NCBI RefSeq assembly: GCF_000153105.1
Contig: NZ_CH672377.1
Span: 1,191,395-1,255,394 of the forward strand
Source: Blastopirellula marina DSM 3645
GTDB taxonomy: Bacteria; Planctomycetota; Planctomycetia; Pirellulales; Pirellulaceae
Reading direction: 5' to 3'
DNA: 64,000 nucleotides
A program made the position numbers and the translations under genes. Of this stretch, positions 18,201 to 24,646 are shown piece after piece. Under the pieces are notes generated by a model. It did not search any database. It saw only the letters and a list, made by a program, of their open reading frames with translations, and was not told where the DNA came from. Positions within the stretch are counted from its first letter, which is position 1. The number at the start of each line of letters is the position of its first letter.

Positions 18201-20450
18201 TACTTGTACGACAGCTCCGGCGCATTGGTCGGCACGCAAACGACGGCCGCGGATGGAACCTACTTGTTCACCAACCTGCGGGCCGATACGTACCGCATCG
18301 TCGAACAACAGCCCAACGGTTATCTCGACGGCAAAGACGCTGCTGGAACCATTCTGGGAGCAGTGGTCGGCGCCGCGACCAACCCCGGCGACGAGATCAA
18401 CGCGATCGAATTGAAGTGGGGCGATTCGGGCATCAACTACAAGTTTGGTGAAGTCAAACCGGGTAGTATCGGCGGTTTCGTCTGGTCCGACACGGATGAC
18501 GACTGCTTGTTTGACGCCAACGAAAATCCGATTTCCGGCGTCGTGATCAATCTGTTGGACGCCGCCGGCAACGTCATCGCCACCACGACGACCGACGCCA
18601 ACGGCCACTATCAATTCGACAACTTGTTGCCAGGGCTGTATACGGTGGTTGAAACTCAACCGGCCGGTTACTTCCAAGGGCACCAGATGGACATGAACGG
18701 CCTGGCCGACGATTCGGTGCAAGATACGATCTCTCGCATCAACATCACGTCGGGTCTGGATCTCGATAACCACAATTTCTGCGAACTGCCGCCGGCGACG
18801 ATCTCCGGATACGTTTACCAAGATGGTGCGACGTTCACCACGAGCGATGGCAATTTGCCGTCGGACGCGCTGTCGCAGCGGGACGGCACGCGAACCTCCG
18901 ACGACACGCCGATCGGCGGCGTTACGTTGGAGCTGCGTGACGGCATTACCGGCTTGCCGATTATGGGGAATGACCCGCGACTGCTGGGTGGAACCTACGG
19001 CAGCGGACCAGTTCGCGTGGTTACCGGCTCGGACGGTTATTACCAATTTGTCGGACTACAAGCCGGTTTTTACGCCGTCTTTGAAGTGCATCCCGAAGGC
19101 TATGCAGACGGCAACGACAACGCCGGCACCACGGCGGGCGTCGCTTTCAACCACGGCAACGGAGTCAGCGTCGGTACGTTGTTGATCGATCCGCTAAACG
19201 ACTTGATCGCTTTGATCGACGTGCCGGTCGGCGCCCACTCGTACGAGAATAACTTCAGCGAACTGAAGGCGCAGCCGAACCCGCCGTTCCTACCTCCGGT
19301 TCCGCCAGAGCCGGTCGGCACGCTGCCGCCGCTGGTTACTCCGGTCGCTCCGGCGCCAGCCGATTTGATTCCGCCTGCGGCGCTGTTTATTATTCAGCCG
19401 CTGCTGCAAAGTTCGAGCGGCGGCGCCACCGGCGTTACTTGGCACTTGAGCGTTGTGAACGCCGGTTTGCCGCGCAGCAAGGATCAGATCGCATTTGTGG
19501 AGCCGAACGTTTGGTTCACCGCGGCCAACGATTCGATCTTGCCGTGGGAAGGAAACGAGTTGCAACAGGCCGAATGGAAGCTGCAAGTGCAGTCGGCCGG
19601 CGACAACGATCCCGAGCAGATTCTCACCAAGATGTTCGGCATGGCAGGCGCCCACCCGGTCTCGGGCGACTTTAACGGCGACGGCGTCACCGACTTCGGC
19701 ATTTACTACAAAGGTCACTGGTACATCGACGTCAACGGCAACGGCGTCTGGGACGAGGGAGACCTGTGGGCCAAGCTGGGTTACGACGGCGATCTGCCGG
19801 TGGTTGGCGACTGGGACGGTGACGGGAAAGACGATATCGGCATCTTCGGCAAAGCGTGGGCGGGCGATCCTCGCGCCGTCGCCAGCGATCCTGGATTGCC
19901 GGTGCCGAACAACGTCTCGACCGGCGTCTCTAAAAACTTGCCGCCCAAACCGGATGAAGCGACCCTAGGCAGTCGCGTCATGAAATTGACCTCGACCGGC
20001 AAGGTCCGTTCCGACCTGATTGACCACGTCTTCCACTTTGGAACGGCCGGAAACTTTCCGATCGTCGGCGACTGGGATGGCGACGGCATCCAAACGATCG
20101 GCGTCTTCCAAGATGGCGAATGGCGCCTGGACGAAGATGGCAACGGCCGCTGGAACGACGAAGTCGATTCACGCGTTCGCTACGGCAAAGCAGGCGATGT
20201 TCCGGTCGTCGGCGACTGGAACGGCGACGGCATCGACGAAATCGGCGTCTATCGCGGCGGTGAGTGGATCCTGGATAGCGACAACAATCGTCACCAAGAC
20301 GATACCGACAAAGTCTTCATGCTCGGCGACGCCGATGACATGCCGACGGTCGGCGACTGGGATGGTGACGGCTACGACGAAGTCGGCGTCTACCACGGCA
20401 TCTCCGCCGATGCCCGAGTCAGCGAAGCGCCCGGTCCGGCAAAACGCTAA
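15240..20450 (+). CDS. giant SdrD-like B-domain surface protein with C-terminal FG-GAP/VCBS-like repeats
   Basis: 1736 residues; a GGAGG Shine-Dalgarno lies 6 bases before the ATG. The basic N-terminus lacks a classic hydrophobic signal but carries MLEDRRV (residues about 30-36), a motif typical of giant exported planctomycete proteins (LEPR/LEDR-type). Residues about 50-245 form a calcium-rich beta region. Residues about 250-1340 hold nine SdrD/Cna-B-like domains (ISGYVYHDRDNDG start, YSFxGLxPGTYxVxE core, INYNFGE end). A Pro-rich linker follows (about 1344-1380). The end (about 1474-1720) holds five GDWDGDGxDEIGVY calcium-binding repeats. Domains 2-4 and 5-7 are a duplicated block. It likely forms a cell-surface stalk or adhesin. 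Asp is abundant, as in calcium-stabilised proteins. Confidence 0.93.
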   Translation: MLRRMFNSLLKGRKRKGPARPTLRGSDVEMLEDRRVFDADPIQLGAIYVEEDASGGDDHGDTFHIKFSGGAAGTELTQIIIDGDQIGNFGNLPGLSAGDVIFDTALGGLGADSAFPFKMISANGIDNFKVTVADGGTKLIIDFDGFNAGEEFVFSIDVDEIIIYDPNNPGNILVDPIASGAEVQGTQFSATFEAQYYHNTTIDTIFYDAYDPLLNASGLNLPSDNATGHRDRTDGAFGNAVQQPLPITISGRVYHDVNLSLTQEAGEAGLSGVSLTLWQKVNGVYVNTGFTTTTNGQGDYEFGANLNLQPGTYQVRETQPSGYFSVGAIPGTVAGAGIGEIVAGDKDVLTEITIINGGTSGIHYDFAEALPASISGYVYHDRDNDGVKETGEEGIADVTMTITGIDVDGVTHTYTVTTNSVGYYEATLLPPGMYTVTETVQPAAYIDGIDAAGTVNGAGMGSAINPGDKIVSVLLLGGEAGINYNFGEIKPGSISGSVHLTDRDGNCYDGVTIITPPIEGVVIELLDASGNVIETTTTDVNGQYSFDNLLPGTYSVREYTPVGLIDGGDHVGKIDGIKVGQNSTNDLLSNIVLMSGDDGVNYDFCEHEAATIAGYVYHDRDNDGVKEAGEEGIGGVTVVLLDASGVQVGTTTTNSDGSYSFTGLRAGSYQVVETQPTNYLDGLDAAGTIGGTTVGAALNPGDKINAIELKWGDDGIDYNFGEIKPVSISGYVYHDLDNDGLKETGEAGIGGVSVQVINTVTNQIFSVTTDNDGYYEVVGLPPGTYRITETQPVPYIDGKDAAGTVGGSTRGGAVNPGDELNAISLVSGDTGINYNFGEILPGSISGKVHLTDRDGNCFSEEAYNSPIEGAIVRLYDSLGNLVAETTTDANGDYSFNGLLPDTYTVVEITPAGLIDGGDHVGTINGVAVGQKTVNDTLSSIIIRSGDQGINYDFCEHLPAQIGGFVYHDRNNDGDMDAGEEGIGGAIVYLYDSSGALVGTQTTAADGTYLFTNLRADTYRIVEQQPNGYLDGKDAAGTILGAVVGAATNPGDEINAIELKWGDSGINYKFGEVKPGSIGGFVWSDTDDDCLFDANENPISGVVINLLDAAGNVIATTTTDANGHYQFDNLLPGLYTVVETQPAGYFQGHQMDMNGLADDSVQDTISRINITSGLDLDNHNFCELPPATISGYVYQDGATFTTSDGNLPSDALSQRDGTRTSDDTPIGGVTLELRDGITGLPIMGNDPRLLGGTYGSGPVRVVTGSDGYYQFVGLQAGFYAVFEVHPEGYADGNDNAGTTAGVAFNHGNGVSVGTLLIDPLNDLIALIDVPVGAHSYENNFSELKAQPNPPFLPPVPPEPVGTLPPLVTPVAPAPADLIPPAALFIIQPLLQSSSGGATGVTWHLSVVNAGLPRSKDQIAFVEPNVWFTAANDSILPWEGNELQQAEWKLQVQSAGDNDPEQILTKMFGMAGAHPVSGDFNGDGVTDFGIYYKGHWYIDVNGNGVWDEGDLWAKLGYDGDLPVVGDWDGDGKDDIGIFGKAWAGDPRAVASDPGLPVPNNVSTGVSKNLPPKPDEATLGSRVMKLTSTGKVRSDLIDHVFHFGTAGNFPIVGDWDGDGIQTIGVFQDGEWRLDEDGNGRWNDEVDSRVRYGKAGDVPVVGDWNGDGIDEIGVYRGGEWILDSDNNRHQDDTDKVFMLGDADDMPTVGDWDGDGYDEVGVYHGISADARVSEAPGPAKR
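16359..18467 (+). repeat. tandem duplication of a three-domain block inside the SdrD-like gene
   Basis: Block A (16359-17420) and block B (17421-18467) each encode three B-like domains in the same order: a YVYHD-type domain, a divergent VHLTDRDGNC domain and an F/YVYHDR-type domain ending in INAIELKWGD. Matching landmarks include GLIDGGDHVG, INYDFCEH or VNYDFCEH, and DAAGT. Each block is about 350 residues. The order and landmarks show block duplication rather than independent repeats. Confidence 0.85.
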
Positions 20451-20465
20451 GCAATTTAAAGGGGG

Positions 20466-20496
20466 GCCCGGCCAGTTTTGGAGAGACTGGCCGGGG
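20466..20496. terminator. GC-rich hairpin between convergent genes
   Basis: CCCGGCCAGT and ACTGGCCGGG form a 10-bp stem just after the SdrD-like stop and before the stop of the minus-strand 56-residue gene. T-runs on either side are poor (GATTTT on the plus side, CCCCCCTTT on the minus side), so terminator function in either direction is plausible but not clear. Confidence 0.45.
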
Positions 20497-20506
20497 CGCC
20501 CTGATT

Positions 20507-20677
20507 TTAGCTCGCCTTTAGCTTTTCGATTTCTGCTTTGGCGGCGGCCATTTCTTGCTCGAACTTTTCGGTTTCGCTGGCGTCGTCCGCTTGTTCTTTT
20601 GAGCCGGCCAATTGCTGCGTCAGCTTTTGAATCTTCTTGTTCAGCACTTCGATTCGTTTTTTCGCCTTTTTGTCCAT
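20507..20677 (-). CDS. 56-residue charged coiled-coil protein, unknown function
   Basis: 56 residues, read directly from the minus strand: MDKKAKKRIEVLNKKIQKL, a polar Gln/Ser/Glu middle, and an end AEIEKLKAS. GGGAG lies 4-5 bases before the ATG. Almost every residue is K, E, A, Q or L in a heptad-like pattern, so it is one long helix or coiled coil. It is soluble and has no signal peptide. It sits 79 bases downstream of the 216-residue hypothetical on the same strand. Function unknown. Confidence 0.72.
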   Translation of the reverse strand: MDKKAKKRIEVLNKKIQKLTQQLAGSKEQADDASETEKFEQEMAAAKAEIEKLKAS

Positions 20678-20755
20678 CGTTGCTCCCAGAGCCTGCGAGA
20701 TGAGTATTTCTATGCGTCAGTGTAGTGGTTCGTCGCCCCCAGCGGGAGTATCGCC

Positions 20756-21406
20756 TTACAGCATCGCACGCAAGGCCTGCATCGCGGCGATCGACTCCAT
20801 CCCTTGCAATCCAAAACACTCGTAAAGCAGCATGATCGCATCGTTGAAATTACTCTGCATCAATTCTTTGCGCAACTGCATCGCTTTTGAGACGATCTCT
20901 GGGTCCTCTCGATAGCGCTGGAGAAAGACTTTGGCGCATTGTTCGCCGCGCGGCAGGTCGACTTGCAGCAAGTCAGACAACACGCGTCCAGCTGCGGATT
21001 CGTCGCCAGCTTGAATCGACTGCATAAACAGCTGAAAGTTGGCGGCCGGCGCAGGCGCAGGCAAACTCAAGACGTTGGGAGTCGATTCCATCGGCAGCGA
21101 AGCCTGCGGCGCCGACTCAAACGTAAAAGCAGTCTCGCTGGACGCGGCCATCGCATCGTCCGTCGAGTAGGTTTCTTCGGCTTCAAATTCCAGGGCTTCG
21201 GCCGGCATGCTGGAAATCATCTGATTGACATGCACCAGACGAGCGCCGATCTGATCGTAAATCGTTTCGATATCGCTCAGGAACGATTCGCCGCGAGCAT
21301 CGGCTAGAATCTCTTCTTCGTTCTCAACGATTCGCTGCCGCAGACGCGCGACTAATTCTTCGCGGGCCTGCTTCAAGATCGTGACGGCATCTCGTGGCGA
21401 GTTCAT
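20756..21406 (-). CDS. hypothetical protein with helical N- and C-terminal regions
   Basis: 216 residues, not recognised. The N-terminal 65 residues are helical and acidic (REELVARLRQRIVENEEEILADARG), ending in IGARLVHVNQMISSMP. Residues about 70-125 are low complexity (Ala, Glu, Ser, Pro). The C-terminal 90 residues are helical (ANFQLFMQSIQAGDESAAGRVLSDLLQV, then LRKELMQSNFNDAIMLLYECFG). No signal or membrane segment is seen. Its position 93 bases upstream of the membrane-protein gene stop, on the same strand, suggests a shared transcription unit. Confidence 0.75.
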   Translation of the reverse strand: MNSPRDAVTILKQAREELVARLRQRIVENEEEILADARGESFLSDIETIYDQIGARLVHVNQMISSMPAEALEFEAEETYSTDDAMAASSETAFTFESAPQASLPMESTPNVLSLPAPAPAANFQLFMQSIQAGDESAAGRVLSDLLQVDLPRGEQCAKVFLQRYREDPEIVSKAMQLRKELMQSNFNDAIMLLYECFGLQGMESIAAMQALRAML

Positions 21407-21499
21407 GGTGGATCGGCGGAAAGGTCAGGAAAATGGCCAGATTGTCGTGCCAGCCTCCCTGCTTTGGCGCTATCTCCACCTTACTTAAACCGGTCCCTG

Positions 21500-22024
21500 C
21501 TACGAACCATTTTCCGCTGCAGAGGGGGAAGTCGGTTCCGTTTCTGCCGGTTGAACAGTTTCTGCGTCCCCTTTGGGAATCCGCTCGGCGACTTTCAGCG
21601 CTCCGCCCATCAGCACGATCGAAATCGCCAGGCCGGCGTTCATCGAGAGCCAGAAGCGTTCTTTCTCGCGAAAACGAGCCGCGTTTTCGCTGCGGCCGGT
21701 CAGCATGCTGGCGATGTAAAAGACGACCAAAGCCACCAACATTTTGACGCCGACGACCGGATGATAGTACTTTTGCGGAAAGCTGTACTGCGTCGCGATC
21801 AGCACGACGTTGATGATCCCGCTGACTAGCAGCAGAAAGGCGCAGATCATCACCCATTTCATCCAGCGAGCGCGAACGCCTGCTTTCAGTAGCTCTTTTT
21901 GCTCGTCCGCCAACGGGTCGGTCGAGGGAGCCAGGGCAAATCGTGCATAGACCGCTCCTCCCACCAAAATGGTCGCCGGTACGATGTGGGCCCAACGTAG
22001 TAGCAAATCGGTCGCAAAACTCAT
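21500..22024 (-). CDS. integral membrane protein with four helices, unknown function
   Basis: 174 residues from ATG 22024 (GAGG about 8 bases upstream). Four hydrophobic segments are visible: TDLLLRWAHIVPATILVGGAVYARFAL, WVMICAFLLLVSGIINVVLIA, VVGVKMLVALVVFYIASMLTG and LSMNAGLAISIVLMGGAL. The C-terminal tail is acidic and Pro/Glu-rich. The RWxHxxxxxxxxGG pattern in helix 1 resembles CopD/DUF4149-type heme or copper membrane proteins, but this is a weak resemblance. The gene lies 79 bases downstream of the CCA-adding enzyme on the same strand. Confidence 0.75.
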   Translation of the reverse strand: MSFATDLLLRWAHIVPATILVGGAVYARFALAPSTDPLADEQKELLKAGVRARWMKWVMICAFLLLVSGIINVVLIATQYSFPQKYYHPVVGVKMLVALVVFYIASMLTGRSENAARFREKERFWLSMNAGLAISIVLMGGALKVAERIPKGDAETVQPAETEPTSPSAAENGS

Positions 22025-22102
22025 ACGGTCGCCTCGGGTGCGGATAAAAGGAAACGTGCCTGCCGACGTCGCTATGATATCCGCTTCGCCGCTATTGGCC
22101 AC

Positions 22103-23383
22103 CTACGCAGGCCGCCAATTTCTGGCCAGTTCCAGCGCTTCGTCCAGCGTTGCGATCTCACCCAACAGCTGCGCATCGCGGATCGATTCGAGCAGTCCTT
22201 GGAAATGTCGCCCCGGTTTCAGCCCGGCGCGGATCAAATCGTCTCCGGTCGCTACCGGCGACGGATTCAGCCGTTCGACCGCCCAACCAAGTCGCTCGCG
22301 CACAAAATCGAGGTGCTCCAGCGATTCCATCCGCGCCTTCGCAATGGCCGACGCGAGATCCGCCAGCTTCTCGATCCGCGGATCGACCAGCACGCGTTGC
22401 AGCCGCGGCCAAGACTGATCTTTCGCGGTCTGCAGCACGTGCACCTGGCGCAAGAGCCATTGGACATCTCTGGTTTCGTCGTTGGTCAATTTCCATCGCC
22501 GACAGACTTCGACCAACAGCGGGATCGGCTTCCGCGGATCGCCGCTGGCCAATTCGCGAGCCGTCGAAAATCGCAGCAGCGCCGCCAATGCGGTCGCAAA
22601 GTCGTTGCCCGACAAGAACTGCAGAGTCCGCAGCGTCTCGGTCCACCGCGGCGCATGATCAATGACGGTGATAACTTCTGGCAATACGGTTGGAAAGAGC
22701 CAGGAATCTCGCAGCAACACGACCGCTTCAACCCGGCGCGGCGAGCAGAGCATCTTACGCATCTCGACGGCGACCCGCTCGGCGCTGACGACGGCGATAT
22801 TTCGCGAATGTCGTTGGATCGCCCGCATCGTGTTCATTTCGAGATCAAACTGAAATGTCGAAGAAAAGCGAATGGCCCGCAACATACGCAACTTGTCTTC
22901 GGCGAAGCGCTGATTGGGATCGCCGATCGCGCGGACTAGGCGATCACGCAGATCGATCTGCCCACCCACAAAATCGTAGATCGCAGACGCATCTGGATCG
23001 TAGAAAATGCCGTTGATCGTAAAGTCACGCCGCTTCGCGTCTTCTTCGGCCGAAGTGAAGCGAACTTCGTCAGGCCGACGACCATCGCTATAGCCGACAT
23101 CCTGACGAAACGTGGCGACTTCAATCTGGCCTCGTTTTTTCCCACCTTGGACAGTAATCACGCCAAACGAGGCGCCGATCGCCAGGGTCCGCTTTTCGCC
23201 AAAGATCTGCCGCACGCGCTCTGGCGGCGCATCGGTTGCGACATCAAAGTCTTGCGGATCGCGGCCCAGCAGCATGTCGCGCACGCATCCGCCGGCCCAT
23301 AGCGCTTGATGGCCATGCGTTTTGAGCGTGCGGACCACTTCTAACGAAAAATCGCGTTCGGCGCCGTTTGATTCTGCATTCAT
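22103..23383 (-). CDS. CCA tRNA nucleotidyltransferase / poly(A) polymerase family (class II)
   Basis: 426 residues. Class II nucleotidyltransferase head: LWAGGCVRDMLLGRDPQDFDVATDAPPE contains the flexible GG loop and the catalytic DxD. Further signatures are RRDFTINGIFYD, DLRDRLVRAIGDPNQRFAEDKLRMLRAIRFSS and a helical C-terminal body. No HD domain is seen. CCA-adding enzymes and PAP I share this head, so the sequence alone does not settle the choice. The nearby tRNA-Leu gene lacks an encoded CCA, so the genome needs CCA addition. The ATG has no clear Shine-Dalgarno; a -10-like TAAAAT lies only about 12 bases upstream, so the mRNA may be nearly leaderless. Confidence 0.92.
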   Translation of the reverse strand: MNAESNGAERDFSLEVVRTLKTHGHQALWAGGCVRDMLLGRDPQDFDVATDAPPERVRQIFGEKRTLAIGASFGVITVQGGKKRGQIEVATFRQDVGYSDGRRPDEVRFTSAEEDAKRRDFTINGIFYDPDASAIYDFVGGQIDLRDRLVRAIGDPNQRFAEDKLRMLRAIRFSSTFQFDLEMNTMRAIQRHSRNIAVVSAERVAVEMRKMLCSPRRVEAVVLLRDSWLFPTVLPEVITVIDHAPRWTETLRTLQFLSGNDFATALAALLRFSTARELASGDPRKPIPLLVEVCRRWKLTNDETRDVQWLLRQVHVLQTAKDQSWPRLQRVLVDPRIEKLADLASAIAKARMESLEHLDFVRERLGWAVERLNPSPVATGDDLIRAGLKPGRHFQGLLESIRDAQLLGEIATLDEALELARNWRPA

Positions 23384-23488
23384 AGTGTCACGATTTTATC
23401 AAGTCAGCGGCGGGGCTGGACGGACGTTGGCTGATCCGGCTACGATCGGATAACTGTTCTGACCCAATTTTGTGGAGCTTTTCGCCCG

Positions 23489-23824
23489 ATGACTGACGCG
23501 CCGATGGAAATCACTGTAAGCGAAGTGAAACAACTGCTCGACTCCGGCGACAAGTTTCTGCTGCTCGATTGCCGTCAACCCGACGAACACCAGTTCGCCA
23601 ATATCGCCGGGGCCGTGCTGATTCCGATGAACGAGCTGCCGCAACGGATCGCCGAAATCGAGCCGTTTCGCGACGCGCCGATCGTGGTTCATTGTCATTT
23701 AGGGGGCCGAAGTCTGCGAGTCACCCACTGGCTGCGGCAAAACGGGTTCATGCAATCGCAAAATATGACCGGCGGAATCACCCAGTGGAGTGCGGAAATC
23801 GACTCCACCGTGCCGACCTATTAA
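23489..23824 (+). CDS. rhodanese-like domain protein
   Basis: 111 residues: a single rhodanese domain with DCRQPDEHQFANIAGAVLIPMNELP and the active-site loop VVHCHLGGRSLRVTHWL. The catalytic Cys is present, followed by a six-residue CHLGGR loop of the sulfurtransferase size. GGAG lies about 10 bases before the ATG. It may carry persulfide sulfur (GlpE/MoeZ-type). It is divergent from the CCA-adding enzyme gene (105 bases apart), with a -10-like TACGAT at 23441-23446. Confidence 0.9.
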   Translation: MTDAPMEITVSEVKQLLDSGDKFLLLDCRQPDEHQFANIAGAVLIPMNELPQRIAEIEPFRDAPIVVHCHLGGRSLRVTHWLRQNGFMQSQNMTGGITQWSAEIDSTVPTY

Positions 23825-23940
23825 GAGGTGGGCGCTCGGCATTGCTCGGTTCGCCCGCAAAATCGGCCTAGTCCGAGCAAGTGGATTAAGCCCGACGCGA
23901 ACCAGAATCTCCCCTAAGGGGTCCTTTTCCCCAAGGGCCC

Positions 23941-23968
23941 TTTCCACTCGGGAACCGTCGATTATAAT
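23941..23968 (+). promoter_or_regulatory. probable promoter of tRNA-Leu
   Basis: A perfect -10 TATAAT (23963-23968) is preceded at 16 bases by TTTCCA (23941-23946, 4 of 6 to TTGACA). The tRNA begins about 67 bases downstream. Confidence 0.5.
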
Positions 23969-24034
23969 TCACACCTTGCCAGCGGCTCTCCGGAGCCAAG
24001 TAGAGTGCATTTCGGTCTCTAAGACCGGCAAAAT

Positions 24035-24119
24035 GCCGAAGTGGCGGAATTGGCAGACGCGCTAGGTTCAGGTCCTAGTGGGAGTAAATCCCGTGGAGGT
24101 TCAAGTCCTCTCTTCGGCA
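24035..24119 (+). tRNA. tRNA-Leu (anticodon CAG)
   Basis: An 85-base class II tRNA. The acceptor stem GCCGAAG/CTTCGGC pairs fully with discriminator A at 24119. The anticodon stem CTAGG/CCTAG encloses loop TTCAGGT, giving anticodon CAG (reads CUG). A long variable arm (GTGGGAGTAAATCCCGT) is typical of Leu tRNAs, and the T arm GAGG-TTCAAGT-CCTC is present. No 3' CCA is encoded. A strong terminator starts 9 bases downstream, so it is a single-gene unit. Confidence 0.97.
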
Positions 24120-24127
24120 CTTTTTAG

Positions 24128-24156
24128 AAGGCGACCATTTTTGGTCGCCTTTTTTT
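24128..24156 (+). terminator. intrinsic terminator of tRNA-Leu
   Basis: Stem AGGCGACC / GGTCGCCT (24129-24136 and 24143-24150), 6-base loop, then seven T residues. It lies directly after the tRNA. Confidence 0.94.
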
Positions 24157-24177
24157 GTGCGCCGAGCAGGCATGGCG

Positions 24178-24633
24178 TTAGCCGACGGGACGTCTCATTT
24201 CAACTTCGCACAACGCGTCGAACCGATCACTTTTGCACCAATCAGCGCGTTGTTCGCCTACAACAACAAAACCCAATCTTCGAAATACTTCGATGTTGCC
24301 CGTTTCACGAATGGTGAATAGCGCAAGCGTTCTACATTCCCGTTCCTCCGCTACTCGCTCCGCGAACCTCAGCAGCCTTGACGCCACGCCGCGGCGACGG
24401 AATTTCGGAAGTACGCCCAGCCCGGTTATGCGCAGCAGCGCTCCATCTGTATTGAAACTGATGACGCCGACATCCCCCCCCTCGATCGAAGCGACCGCAT
24501 CGACTTGCTCGTCGGTTGTCGCACTACTCGTCTCTAGCAGCGTGTAGACCTGTCGAACCGAGCGGAAAGCGTTTTCTCGGATCGCGACAACATGCTGCCG
24601 TTCAGCGGCGACGGCGATTCGGACGGAAATCAA
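24178..24633 (-). CDS. GNAT family N-acetyltransferase
   Basis: About 151 residues from a TTG at 24633. The frame is open upstream to 24762, but that part overlaps the end of the preceding gene and looks like out-of-frame translation, so the short form is preferred; the start is not certain. The GNAT core is visible: LLRITGLGVLPKFRRRGVASRLLRFAERVAEE (acetyl-CoA-binding RRRGVA loop), then NIEVFRRLGFVVVGEQ. Substrate unknown. The gene starts 13 bases after the cNMP/TrxR-like stop, so the two are likely co-transcribed. Confidence 0.82.
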   Translation of the reverse strand: MISVRIAVAAERQHVVAIRENAFRSVRQVYTLLETSSATTDEQVDAVASIEGGDVGVISFNTDGALLRITGLGVLPKFRRRGVASRLLRFAERVAEERECRTLALFTIRETGNIEVFRRLGFVVVGEQRADWCKSDRFDALCEVEMRRPVG

Positions 24634-24646
24634 CGGAACGCTTTTC

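Noticed and set aside
15960-20400. Direct repeats at 15.9-20.4 kb as a CRISPR-like or mobile repeat array
   Set aside because: All repeats are in-frame coding domains of one protein with varying spacing; there are no spacers and no cas genes.
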